From Rhodococcus sp. RD6.2 (GTDB taxonomy: Bacteria; Actinomycetota; Actinomycetes; Mycobacteriales; Mycobacteriaceae): a stretch of DNA of 64,000 bases. The number at the start of each line of letters is the position of its first letter. Position 1 is the stretch's first letter. Below the pieces are notes generated by a model, which made no database searches, was not told the DNA's origin, and saw only the letters and a program-made list of their open reading frames with translations. Positions 1 to 7,169 of the stretch are shown one piece after another. Both the position numbers and the translations under genes were made by a program. Location: NCBI RefSeq assembly GCF_001040705.1, contig NZ_CVQP01000005.1, positions 172,675 through 236,674 on the forward strand. Direction: 5' to 3'.

Positions 1-416
1 GCGAGATCGGCCAGCGCGCGGGTGCGCGCAGGGACGCTGGAACCCATGTCGACGATGACCGCGCCGGGTCGCAGGCGCGCGAGCAATCCTCCGTCGCCGA
101 CGGTGACGCGGTCGACGATGTCACTGTTCGGGAGAACGAGGACGACGACGTCACAGTCCGCGAAGGCCGACAGGTCCGCCGCTCCGACGGCATCCGGATG
201 CGCCGACGTGAAGAGCTCTTGACGCGCCGCATCGGCGTCGTACACCAGCAGCGACTGTCCTGCGGCAAGGAAGTTCGCGGCGATCGGCGTACCCATCGCA
301 CCGAGACCGACGAAACCGACGCGCTTGCCCGGCAGTGGTCCCGCGCCGTCGGAACCGTCCGGCGAGTCGCGGGGGCGGTGGCGTGCACGACCACCCGGGT
401 CCACACCGATCCCCAC
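1..416 (-). CDS. NAD-binding dehydrogenase, 3-hydroxyisobutyrate dehydrogenase family (partial)
   Basis: The minus-strand frame is open from about 416 to the window edge. It encodes the Rossmann N-domain of the beta-hydroxyacid dehydrogenase family: GFVGLGAMGTPIAANFL is the dinucleotide-binding loop (DNA near 325-270), followed by VLVLPNS and the DMGSS segment typical of 3-hydroxyisobutyrate and tartronate semialdehyde reductases. Such enzymes oxidise small 3-hydroxyacids with NAD(P). The C-terminal catalytic domain lies outside the window. The start is unclear: the only in-frame candidate I see is GTG at 416, which leaves an atypical Arg/Gly/Asp-rich leader of about 30 residues that is read, in another frame, as the end of a carboxymuconolactone decarboxylase relic. 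The 5' end therefore looks rearranged and the gene may be inactive. Confidence 0.65.
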   Translation of the reverse strand, partial: MGIGVDPGGRARHRPRDSPDGSDGAGPLPGKRVGFVGLGAMGTPIAANFLAAGQSLLVYDADAARQELFTSAHPDAVGAADLSAFADCDVVVLVLPNSDIVDRVTVGDGGLLARLRPGAVIVDMGSSVPARTRALADL

Positions 417-523
417 GCGACCTCGCTGACGGAGCGCTGCAACGCTTCCCCGTCCGTGCCCGTACTCCCGCTCAAGGCGGCGTCGACGTAGGCGTCGCCG
501 AGCACCTCGCGGCGCAGTGCCAC
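395..523 (-). pseudogene. 4-carboxymuconolactone decarboxylase relic (N-terminal piece)
   Basis: In the minus strand about 43 codons read RREVLGDAYVD, then a spacer, then AWGSVWTR. These match the two hallmark segments at the start of gamma-carboxymuconolactone decarboxylase (PcaC family, protocatechuate branch of the beta-ketoadipate pathway). Similarity stops right after WTR, where the intact protein would continue with the catalytic half. From there the DNA runs, in a different frame, into the leader of the dehydrogenase that reaches the window edge. The fragment is too short to fold as an active enzyme. It could instead come from another AhpD-like carboxymuconolactone decarboxylase paralogue. 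Confidence 0.55.
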
Positions 524-588
524 CCCGGCATCTGGTTGCGCCCGGTCGACGGTGGACGTGCCATCCCCCTCTCCGCAGGACGTCCCGC

Positions 589-945
589 GCCATGTTGGCG
601 CTGGCTCGCACGCACGCAATGGACCGCACCCAATTCGGCAAGCCCGTCGCGGGCTTACAGGCGGTCCGGCACAGGCTGGCCGAGACCCTCGTCGCGATCG
701 AGGGCGCCGAAGCGGCCCTCGGGTTGTCCGACGGGGACCTCCGGGCGATGCTCGCCAAAGCCGCTGCTGGACAGGCGGCCCTGACCGCGGCCCGGCACTG
801 CCGGCAGGTGCTCGGCGGCATCGGGTTCACCGCCGAACACGACCTGCACCGCCACGTGCGACCGGTGCTGGTACCGAACGGCCTGCTCGGCGCGCAGGGC
901 TTCGGCGCACTGCGCCTGGCGTCGGACTTCCCATCGACAACCTGA
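589..945 (+). pseudogene. Acyl-CoA dehydrogenase C-terminal domain fragment
   Basis: The plus frame reads RAMLALARTHAMDRTQFGKP, then AVRHRLAET, then QVLGGIGFTAEHDLHRHVRP. This is the helical C-terminal domain of an acyl-CoA dehydrogenase (helix with the RxQFGxP motif and the GGxGFTxEHxxHR segment). The flavin-binding N-terminal and middle domains, about 230 residues, are missing. Upstream sequence in the same frame is unrelated, and the frame ends at a TGA directly beside the amidohydrolase relic. The fragment is therefore a truncated, almost certainly non-functional gene, and one of three acyl-CoA dehydrogenase remnants in the first 4.5 kb. Confidence 0.8.
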
Positions 946-1519
946 TGGTGTTGGCGCCCAGCGTGTCCCAGATCGCCGTTCAGGACCTGCTCTGGGGGCC
1001 CGGCGATGCACGCCTACCCGAAGCTGAAGGTGGCGCTGTCCGAGGGTGGCATCGGCTGGATCCCGTTCTTCATGAACCGCTCGGACCGAGCGCTACACCA
1101 ATCAGAGCTGGCTGCCGCGCGACTTCGGGGGCAAGCTGCCCAGCGAGGTGTTCCGCGAGCACGTCATCGCGTGCTACGTCACCGACAAGACGTCACTCAA
1201 GCTGCGCCACGAGATCGGCATCGACATCATCGCCGGGGAGTGCGACTACCCGCACTCCGATTCGCTGTGGCCCGACGCACCCGAGTTCGTCCTCAACGAG
1301 TTGAACGCCGTCGGCGCGAGCGATTCCGACATCGACAAGATCACGTGGCAGAACGCCTGCCGGTTCCTGCCCTGGGATCCGTACGCGCACATCCCCGAGT
1401 AGCAGGCGACGGTCGGGGCTCTGCGCGCCAAGGCGACCGACGTCGACATCTCGACCCGCTCGCGCACGGAGTACCCCGCGCTGTACGCGCAGCGCGGCGT
1501 CCAACCACCCGAGAAACGG
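943..1519 (+). pseudogene. Amidohydrolase family protein, C-terminal half, frameshifted and with a premature stop
   Basis: Three consecutive frames together give the C-terminal half of an amidohydrolase-2 (metal-dependent hydrolase, TIM-barrel) protein: QIAVQDLLWGP, then HAYPKLKVALSEGGIGWIPFF, then, after a one-base frameshift near 1090, NQSWLPRDFGGKLPSEVFREH and ECDYPHSDSLWPDAP. A TAG at 1400-1402 interrupts the frame, but family-like sequence continues in frame behind it (ATVGALRAKATDVD) to about 1519. So there are at least two frameshifts and one nonsense mutation. The metal-binding N-terminal part is absent here; a matching N-terminal half lies at 5.4-6.1 kb. Enzymes of this family in actinobacteria act in aromatic or steroid side pathways, but no substrate can be inferred. 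Confidence 0.85.
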
Positions 1520-1520
1520 T

Positions 1521-1551
1521 GCTCCTCCCGGCGCTGCGCGCCGGGAGGAGC
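1521..1551. terminator. Strong hairpin, terminator of the DUF1648/PH-domain gene
   Basis: A perfect 14-bp stem (GCTCCTCCCGGCGC and its complement) closes a 3-nt loop, 18 bp beyond the stop codon of the minus-strand membrane protein gene. Read on the minus strand it is followed by a short T-rich stretch. It also lies just downstream of the plus-strand amidohydrolase relic, so it may act in both directions. Confidence 0.75.
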
Positions 1552-1568
1552 GGGGAAACTCCGCCGGG

Positions 1569-2564
1569 TCAGACGCGGCCGCGGGCAGCGAGGGTGTTGA
1601 GCACCGCCGCGGCCTGGTCGGCCCCGTCGACAGTGACGGTGAATCGCGACCCGTCACCCCGGGTGACCTCCAGCGCGGGGCCTGGCCGGGCAATCAGTCC
1701 GACGCCCCGGGGACCGACCCGATAGCCGTAGCCGCCGAACCCGTTGATCACCTTGACGGTGACCGCGCGCGCTTCGGCGACCTCGTCGAGAGGGATGTGA
1801 ACGGGCCGGACCGGGACGACTCCGCGCGCGGACAGCCCGCGCTGATCGACGAGGACGCGAACCGGAGCGAGGACGAGCGCCATCGCGGCCCCCGAGATCG
1901 CGGCGACCACGAGCAGCAGGATCGCCGGGCCCACCCCGACCGCCATCAGTGCGACGACGACCGCGATCGGGAGCAAACCAAGGAGAACGCCGAACCACCG
2001 GGGCATCGCCGCCGATCCTGACCACGCCACCCGCTCCCCGTCCTCGAGCGGGATGCGTGGAGCGTCGGCGACGGGCGAGGTGCTCGCCCGAGCCGGTCCG
2101 GGCGCCGGCATGCTCAGGTGGGCGAGCACCGCCGCGCCAACCGCGATCGCCGCGCCGGCGACGATCCACCAGCCAGGCACGGTGACGGACGAGGCATCGG
2201 CGACGCCGCGTTGCGGGATTGCCAGCAGGATCGGGAGCACCGCCAGGAACGAGCCGATGCCGGAGGCGAGGGTGACGCCCAATCTGGCGGTTCGCAGGTC
2301 ACGGCGGGTGATCAGCACCAGGACCGTCACCAGGACCGCTGCGGCGGCGGGACCGAGAAGCACGCTCGCGCGCGCCGCGGCCTGCGAGGCGAAGCCGTCG
2401 GCACTGCCGCCGAATGTGAAGTGCACGGCCATCGGATCCGGCAGGTCGGCGGCCCAGGCGGCGAACAACACCAGCGCGATCGCGGCGAGCACCACCGGCG
2501 CCGACAGCGCGCCGACCAGCGCCCGGACCCACGACACCTGCGGTGCCACGGTCTGTTCGGTCAT
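1569..2564 (-). CDS. DUF1648 membrane protein with C-terminal PH-like domain
   Basis: 331-residue predicted membrane protein. The N-terminal third carries the DUF1648-type hydrophobic helix followed by the DPMAVHFTFGG segment and further transmembrane helices (roughly residues 12-35, 58-78, 86-108, 118-140). After a Pro/Ala-rich linker, two more helices (about 185-235) lead to a bacterial PH-like beta domain ending in GDGSRFTVTVDG. Function is unknown; such proteins often pair with YtrA-type GntR regulators. The ATG at 2564 was chosen because it overlaps the stop of the GntR gene by four bases (ATGA), which implies translational coupling. A longer in-frame extension upstream merely reads through the GntR gene. 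A strong hairpin follows 18 bp after the stop. Confidence 0.8.
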   Translation of the reverse strand: MTEQTVAPQVSWVRALVGALSAPVVLAAIALVLFAAWAADLPDPMAVHFTFGGSADGFASQAAARASVLLGPAAAAVLVTVLVLITRRDLRTARLGVTLASGIGSFLAVLPILLAIPQRGVADASSVTVPGWWIVAGAAIAVGAAVLAHLSMPAPGPARASTSPVADAPRIPLEDGERVAWSGSAAMPRWFGVLLGLLPIAVVVALMAVGVGPAILLLVVAAISGAAMALVLAPVRVLVDQRGLSARGVVPVRPVHIPLDEVAEARAVTVKVINGFGGYGYRVGPRGVGLIARPGPALEVTRGDGSRFTVTVDGADQAAAVLNTLAARGRV

Positions 2565-2917
2565 GTCATCTCCTTCTTGATGAGGGTCACCAGTTCCGCC
2601 GCGCTCAGTCCGAGGCGACGCGCCTCGGTGACGACGTCGAGGACCGCCTCCTGGAGCCGGCTGCGTCCGCCGGCGTCGTCCGCGACCACCGCGCCGCGCC
2701 CACGCCGCAGTTCGATCAGCCCCTCGTCGCGCAGCTGCTGGTAACCCCGCAGCACCGTGTGCACGTTCAGGTCGAGGGATTCGGCGAGTTCCCGGGCGCC
2801 GGGCAAACGGTCCCCGGGACCGACGCTGCCGTCGGCCAGGGCGCGCCGCACGCTCGCCGCGACCTGTTCGAAGAGCGGCGTCGGCGAGGCGGGGTCGATT
2901 CGGATGAGCACGAACAC
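2561..2917 (-). CDS. GntR-family transcriptional regulator, YtrA subfamily
   Basis: 118 residues. It consists of an N-terminal winged-helix domain (PLFEQVAASVRRALADG, then GARELAESLDLNVHTVLRGY, then GLIELRRGRGAVV) and only a short helical tail of about 40 residues. That architecture and length are typical of the YtrA subfamily, which usually represses its own operon encoding membrane proteins or transporters. The start is a GTG seven bases from a perfect palindrome that is likely its own operator. Its stop codon overlaps the start of the DUF1648 protein, so the two form a regulator-target operon. The effector is unknown. Confidence 0.88.
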   Translation of the reverse strand: MFVLIRIDPASPTPLFEQVAASVRRALADGSVGPGDRLPGARELAESLDLNVHTVLRGYQQLRDEGLIELRRGRGAVVADDAGGRSRLQEAVLDVVTEARRLGLSAAELVTLIKKEMT

Positions 2918-2923
2918 ATTCTA

Positions 2924-2946
2924 TTGTTCTAGTTTCATTAGAACAA
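2924..2946. promoter_or_regulatory. Palindromic operator upstream of the GntR gene
   Basis: A perfect inverted repeat with 8-bp arms (TTGTTCTA and TAGAACAA) is separated by 7 bp and lies seven bases upstream of the GTG start of the GntR-type regulator. Its AT-rich composition stands out from the GC-rich surroundings. Its position fits autorepression by the YtrA-type regulator. Confidence 0.75.
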
Positions 2947-3007
2947 CTTGGTATCGCGGGTGCACCGTTCGAGCACCCCCAGAACGGTGCGCGGATCGCG
3001 TTTGGTC

Positions 3008-3060
3008 GGCCGCTCGCCGAAGAAGCCGGCGGCCGCTCGCCGAAGAAGCCGGCGGCCGCT
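3008..3060. repeat. 23-bp direct tandem duplication plus partial third copy
   Basis: Two identical 23-bp units lie head to tail at 3008-3030 and 3031-3053 (beginning GGCCGCTCGCCGAAG), followed by the first seven bases of a third unit. They lie in non-coding sequence between the GntR operator and decayed genes. They look like replication slippage in unconstrained DNA; I see no motif that would suggest function. Confidence 0.85.
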
Positions 3061-3139
3061 CCGGCCGGACCACCGGCCACCGCACATGAGTGGCCGCTGG
3101 TACAGGCGACTGTGGGACGGCGCCGGGTTCGTCACCGCC

Positions 3140-3480
3140 CCAGAGTCGTTGGTGGACTTGTCGTCAGCAGCCGGCGACAGGTTGCCACCGCCGTGAACGG
3201 AGAACAGGGCACAGAAGGTGGCTGCGGGGACCTTCCACGTTCCGTCCTGGTTGACGGCCTGGCCACCTGGTCCGGCATGACAGGGGCACCGCCCATGAGC
3301 AGCGTGTAGGTGACGTTGGGTTTGGTCTCGTCGACTCCTTCGATCGCCGCGACCGTCACCGTCGTGGCGGACGCGCGCGGGTCGGCGGCCATTCCCTCGA
3401 ATGCGAGCCGGAAGGTGTCACCGTTCTCGACCAGGCCCACTCGCACGTCAACCGGCGAAGTCCCGTCCGCGGCGCTCTGC
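3140..3480 (-). pseudogene. Small secreted antigen-like protein relic (MTB12/Cfp2-like C-terminus)
   Basis: The minus strand reads PVDVRVGLVENGDTFRLAFE and, after a frameshift near 3270, NQDGTWKVPAATFCALF and NLSPAADD. The pattern of a beta-rich NTF2-like fold ending with a DGxWKVxxxxFCxLxxL segment is that of the low-molecular-weight secreted antigen family (MTB12/Cfp2) common in Rhodococcus and Mycobacterium. The signal peptide and N-terminal half are missing: the 5' side is fused in frame to the end of an acyl-CoA dehydrogenase relic. It is a broken gene produced by a deletion. Family assignment rests on a short stretch and is moderately uncertain. Confidence 0.45.
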
Positions 3481-4017
3481 ACCGCCTCGCATCCGAGAAG
3501 TTTGAGCATCGAGAGCGAGGCGACCTCCTGGTCGCCGCGCGCCTCGCGGGCCAGCACCTGCGTGGCGTAGTGGTCGCGGTCCAGTTCCGTGACGAGACGG
3601 AAGTCCTCGAGAAGGTCCTGGAGTCGGTCGGAGAAGCTGAGCCACAACAGGGTTCGCTCGTGACCGAGCGAACCCGTCGCGACACGCCAGCCCTTGTTCA
3701 GTTCATCGACGAGGCTTCCACGGGCACCCGGGCGTCAGTGAAGAAGACCTCGTTGAAGTCGAGGTCGTCGCCGGCGCAGACGGACGCGAACGGCCGACGG
3801 GTGACGCCCGGGGTGTCGGCGGGGATCAGCAGCACACTGATGCCCTGGCGCTTCGGGGCATCGGGGCGGTGCGGACGAAGGTGAGAAGTACGTCGGCGTC
3901 GTGCGCGCTGGACCGGGGACGTTCGCCCGCTTCGGCTTCCGTGGGCAGGTTCGCGTCGAGGAAGGCCACGAACTCGGCCCGGAACTCCTCGACAGCCGTG
4001 TCGAAGGTCAGCTTCAC
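3481..4017 (-). pseudogene. Acyl-CoA dehydrogenase relic with internal deletion and frameshifts
   Basis: It begins at 4017 with MKLTFDTAVEEFRAEFVAFL, a normal acyl-CoA dehydrogenase N-terminus. After about 50 codons it jumps, with loss of roughly 130 residues, to the middle domain (APKRQGISVLLIPADTPG, then DLDFNEVFFTDARVPV). A one-base shift near 3720 precedes DELNKGWRVATGSLGHERT, and the frame then continues through LLEDFRLVTELDRDHYATQ to LSMLKLLG. It then fuses to the secreted-protein relic. The flavin-binding TSG motif and the catalytic-base segment are not recoverable. The gene is dead. The parent was probably a FadE of the type that acts as one subunit of a heteromer, but this is inference. 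Confidence 0.8.
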
Positions 4018-4149
4018 GCGTATTCCTTGGCGATCTGTGATCGGTACCCGTCGGCGATCCGCGCTCGGTGCTCTGCCGACCGCCGAGCGTCAACTGACCG
4101 GCCTTGGCTCGCTTGAGCGCGAACTGGAGGTCGTTCTCCCTAGTGAATT

Positions 4150-4360
4150 CCATGGCGCCGAACTGCTGCCGTTGCCGGAGATGCTCGAGTACGAGATCCA
4201 GAATCCGTTGGCAGGCACCGACACGTCGCCATGCCCATGAGCGCGAACTCACGCGCCCGCGCGGGATCGACGTCGGCGCGCTCGGCGTCGGTGACGCGGA
4301 CGCCGGAGAACCTCACCTCGGCGAGGTGCAGGGTGGGGTCGAACACCGGCGAGCGGGCGG
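4150..4360 (-). pseudogene. Second acyl-CoA dehydrogenase relic (C-terminal part)
   Basis: The minus-strand frames read FDPTLHLAEVRFSGVRVTD, DPARAREFALMGMA and, after a frameshift near 4220, GACQRILDLVLEHLRQRQQ with FG. This is the transition from the beta domain to the C-terminal helices of an acyl-CoA dehydrogenase different from the neighbouring relic. Nothing recognisable remains of the N-terminal domain, and the downstream end is cut at about 4150. The fragment lies directly upstream of the other relic, so both may derive from a former dehydrogenase gene pair. Confidence 0.75.
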
Positions 4361-4507
4361 AGGCCCCCTGGTGCGCGCGCGGCGAGGGGCGGCGGGCACC
4401 GCTCTCCGAAGCGCCGTCACCGAGTTCGCGTAACGCGCGGTCCCTTTCGACCGATTCATCTCCCAACAGGCAACGTTGCGTGTGACGTCCGGCCCGAAGG
4501 AGCGAGG

Positions 4508-4945
4508 ATGAAGACCAAATTGGTGCGTGCCGCCATCGCGGGCGCCGCTGCAGTCGGAATTGCCACCGGAGGTGTGGTCGCCGCCCCCGCGCAGGCGGCA
4601 CCGGTCGGCCCGGTCGATCTCGACCTGACCGGTGGCGTGTACTGCGCCTTCGGAAAGCCTGGCGATCCGTGGGTGGACTCGTGGTACATGGTGCGGTGGA
4701 TGGAAGTCACCGCGTACGGACGGGACTGGCCCAACGTGACGCTGCAGGAACTGGGCGGAGCACAGCAGTTCAGCCCCCTGCTCAAGGCGGGCGAGAAGCT
4801 CCGCATCGAAACCAAGTGGTTCGGCTGCTTCCCCAGTTCGATCTCCGGTTACACCATCTCCAGCGATGTCGACCCGCTGCAGAACAACTTCGGGTTCTGG
4901 GCGAACGTCGAGCGACGCGGCGGCGACAGCGGAAGCGCCAGTTAG
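4508..4945 (+). CDS. Small secreted protein of unknown function
   Basis: 145 residues with a clear Sec signal peptide (MKTKLVRAAIAGAAAVGIAT, then a small-residue cleavage site AQAAP near residue 34). The mature part is about 110 residues and contains a conserved-looking Cys pair (VYCAFG and WFGCFPSS) that could form a disulfide, plus several Trp/Tyr residues, suggesting a small beta fold. A good ribosome-binding site (GGAGCGAGG) precedes the ATG, and a strong terminator follows the stop. It is the only intact plus-strand gene in the decayed 0-6 kb stretch. I do not recognise the family; similar small exported proteins are frequent in Rhodococcus. Confidence 0.85.
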   Translation: MKTKLVRAAIAGAAAVGIATGGVVAAPAQAAPVGPVDLDLTGGVYCAFGKPGDPWVDSWYMVRWMEVTAYGRDWPNVTLQELGGAQQFSPLLKAGEKLRIETKWFGCFPSSISGYTISSDVDPLQNNFGFWANVERRGGDSGSAS

Positions 4946-4952
4946 TCCTCCG

Positions 4953-4995
4953 CGCAATCCCGGGGTCTCGTGCGCTGCCGACACCCGGGATTGCG
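4953..4995 (+). terminator. Rho-independent-type terminator after the secreted protein gene
   Basis: A perfect 12-bp stem (CGCAATCCCGGG and its complement) with a 19-nt loop begins eight bases after the TAG stop and is followed by a T-rich run (TTCTCGTTC). Confidence 0.8.
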
Positions 4996-5039
4996 TTCTC
5001 GTTCAATCGATGTGGGATGCGGGACGCGACACACGTCTT

Positions 5040-5434
5040 GACCGCCGTCAGTCGCGCGATGGTGGTGCGGAAGTCCTCGGTCTGGAACGACTGGTCCTCG
5101 GCGGCGTTCGCGTAGTCGAGGGAGGCGAGCACAGCCCATTCGATGTGCAGGTTCAGCATCCGTTTCGTCGCCTCGACAGACTGCGGTTGGGTGGCTTCGG
5201 TGCGCAGGCGAGAGCGTCGGCGAACGGGTCGGCCACCACGTGGTTCGCCAACCCCAGTTCCCGCGCCCGCTCCGCGGGGATCCGAACGCCCGTCAAAGTG
5301 AATACCTTCGCGAGCGGCAGACTGATCTGCAGCGGCCAGGTCAACGGGCCGCCGTCGGCCGCGACGAGTCCGACCTGCACGTGCGGGTCGGCGAGGTATG
5401 AGGGCCCGACCATCTGTTCGACGAGGACAACCAC
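5040..5434 (-). pseudogene. Enoyl-CoA hydratase/isomerase relic
   Basis: The minus strand gives, in one frame, ADPHVQVGLVAADGGPLTWP, then LTGVRIPAERARELGLANHV. After a frameshift near 5160 it gives NLHIEWAVLASLDYANAAED and FQTEDFRTTIARL. This is the second half of a crotonase-fold enoyl-CoA hydratase (oxyanion-hole region through the C-terminal helices). The N-terminal part with the first oxyanion-hole glycine is missing; the sequence breaks off at about 5410 exactly where an amidohydrolase relic starts on the other strand. The crotonase catalytic glutamates cannot be assigned. The gene is a pseudogene. Confidence 0.82.
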
Positions 5435-6060
5435 CTGTACGAGACCCCCGAGGCGCGGACCAAGTTCCTCCCCGAGAAGTACAGGGGCGTCATCAAGTAC
5501 GTCCAGGTAGACGGCCGCATCAAGATCGCTATCAACGGCCAGATCAGCGAGTACATCCCCAATCCCACTTCGAGGTGGTCGCGCGTCCCGGCGCGATGGA
5601 GGACTACTTCAAGAACGGCAACCCCGAAGGCAAGAGCAGGCGCGAGATCTTCGGCTCCTCGATGAAGTCGATCCCCGCCTTCCGTGAGCCCGCCGCCCGC
5701 CTGGAGCTGATGGACGAGCTCGGCGTCGACCACACCTTGATGTTCCCGACACTCGCGAGCCTCGTCGAGGAGCGCATGCGGCACGATCCCGACGCGATCC
5801 ACGTCGTCGTCCACGCACTCAACGAATGGCTCTACGAGACTTGGCAGTTCAACCACAAGGATCGGATCTTCACGACGCCCGCCATCACCCTGCCCAACGT
5901 GGACAAGGCGATCGAGGAACTCGAGTGGGTCGCCGAGCGCGACGCCAAGGCCGTCCTCATCCGGCCTGCTCCGGCCCGGGCTACAAGGGCCCCGCTCGTT
6001 CGCGCTCCCCGAGTTCGATCCATTCTGGAAGCGCGTGGTCGAACGGTCGATGCGACCCTC
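5409..6060 (+). pseudogene. Amidohydrolase family protein, N-terminal half, frameshifted
   Basis: The sequence starts DHLFDEDNHLYETPEARTKF and continues VIKYVQVDGRIKIAINGQIS. After a one-base frameshift near 5568 it continues FEVVARPGAMEDYFKNGNPEG, then ARLELMDELGVDHTLMFPTL and NEWLYETWQFNHKDRIFTTP. A second shift near 5985 gives GYKGP and a third LPEFDPFW. This is the N-terminal half of the same amidohydrolase-2 family whose C-terminal half lies at 0.94-1.5 kb. The initial metal-ligand segment is partly preserved (DEDNH in place of the usual DxDxH), but the reading frame is broken at least three times and the start codon is lost. Confidence 0.85.
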
Positions 6061-6207
6061 GACGCGGACGTCGTCGCCGAGCTGATGGAGGTGTGCAACC
6101 GCCGTGTCCTTCCCCCTATGGCACGGGCCGGCTGAGGCGGAGCCAATGAGCCGCGGAACCACCAGTCGGATCTGCGCCGGGCCGGTGATTCCGCACACCA
6201 CTCCTGC

Positions 6208-7065
6208 CTACGGGATCAGGCCGCTCCGCCGCGCAGCGACCACCGCGGCCTGCCTGCTGTTCACGTCGAGTTTCGCCATCAGGTTCCGCATGTACGTCTT
6301 CACGGTTTCCACGCTGAGCGAGAGCCGGTCGGCGATCTCGACGTTCCGGCACCCGAGGGCGACGTGAGACAGGACATCGAACTCTCTCGGCGACAACGTG
6401 ATCGACGACGGCTCCACTGCCGGCGTGGTCAGCGTGCGCAGCGTGTCCTCCACCTCGCGCAACTGCGCGGCAAGCACCTCGTCGTCCACCCGCGCCGCCA
6501 GATCACGCAGCGCCAGGTAGCTTTCCGTGATCCGCTCGGACTCGGTCGTCGACCGTCCGGCTCGGGGCGGCACCGCCGTCAGGATCTCGACCCGCCGGTC
6601 CACCTCGTCACGGATCTCGATCTCCCGGGCAAGTCGCGACGACGCCCGCAGGACCGGGCCGATCATCACGTCACCGATCGGCCGACGGACGCGCAGCCCG
6701 CCGTACAGTGCCGCCCGTGTCACGCCTCGCACCACGACGGGAACCGCGAGCAGCGACTCGATGCCCTCGCCCGCCACCTGCACGTCGTAGTCGTGGGTGA
6801 TGTGGTCGGAGGCGAAGTAATCGGGTGCGGCCTCGGGGCGCTGCTCAGCGACGGCACGGCCACCGAGACCGCAGCGGAAGTCGATGGTGAGCCCGCGCAG
6901 CATCCGGGTGCGGGTACCCGCGAAGCCGGTGAGCAGCATCGACCCACCCGACACGGCACCACCGAACAGCACGGGAAAGGCCGACCCGGCGCTCAGGGCC
7001 CGCAGTTCGGCGCGGAGCGCGTCCTCGTCGCTCGGCCTCAGTACGTCGTTCGGTGTCTCGTTCAT
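6208..7065 (-). CDS. LuxR-family transcriptional regulator with GAF-like sensor domain
   Basis: 285 residues. Residues about 30-180 form a GAF-like sensor domain (GLGGRAVAEQRPEA, then GIESLLAVPVVVRGVTRAAL); the C-terminal 65 residues are a classical LuxR helix-turn-helix (LSPREFDVLSHVALGCRNVE, then RLSLSVETVKTYMRNLMAKL). The ATG at 7065 was chosen over a longer open frame because the upstream extension is Arg-rich and antisense to the intergenic region. The gene is divergent from fadD (start 7170), sharing a promoter region of about 100 bp, so it probably controls fadD and fadB2 in response to a small ligand such as an acyl-CoA. GAF-LuxR proteins commonly sit beside acyl-CoA ligase genes in actinobacteria. 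The ligand is unknown. Confidence 0.88.
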   Translation of the reverse strand: MNETPNDVLRPSDEDALRAELRALSAGSAFPVLFGGAVSGGSMLLTGFAGTRTRMLRGLTIDFRCGLGGRAVAEQRPEAAPDYFASDHITHDYDVQVAGEGIESLLAVPVVVRGVTRAALYGGLRVRRPIGDVMIGPVLRASSRLAREIEIRDEVDRRVEILTAVPPRAGRSTTESERITESYLALRDLAARVDDEVLAAQLREVEDTLRTLTTPAVEPSSITLSPREFDVLSHVALGCRNVEIADRLSLSVETVKTYMRNLMAKLDVNSRQAAVVAARRSGLIP

Positions 7066-7169
7066 GGCATACCCACTTCGTAGGGTAGCGGCCCGTTCAC
7101 GGTGACCCCTAGCGTCGGGGGCAACCCGTGTAAGCCCCGTCACAGTCCGTCCTACCTGGAGAAACGCGA

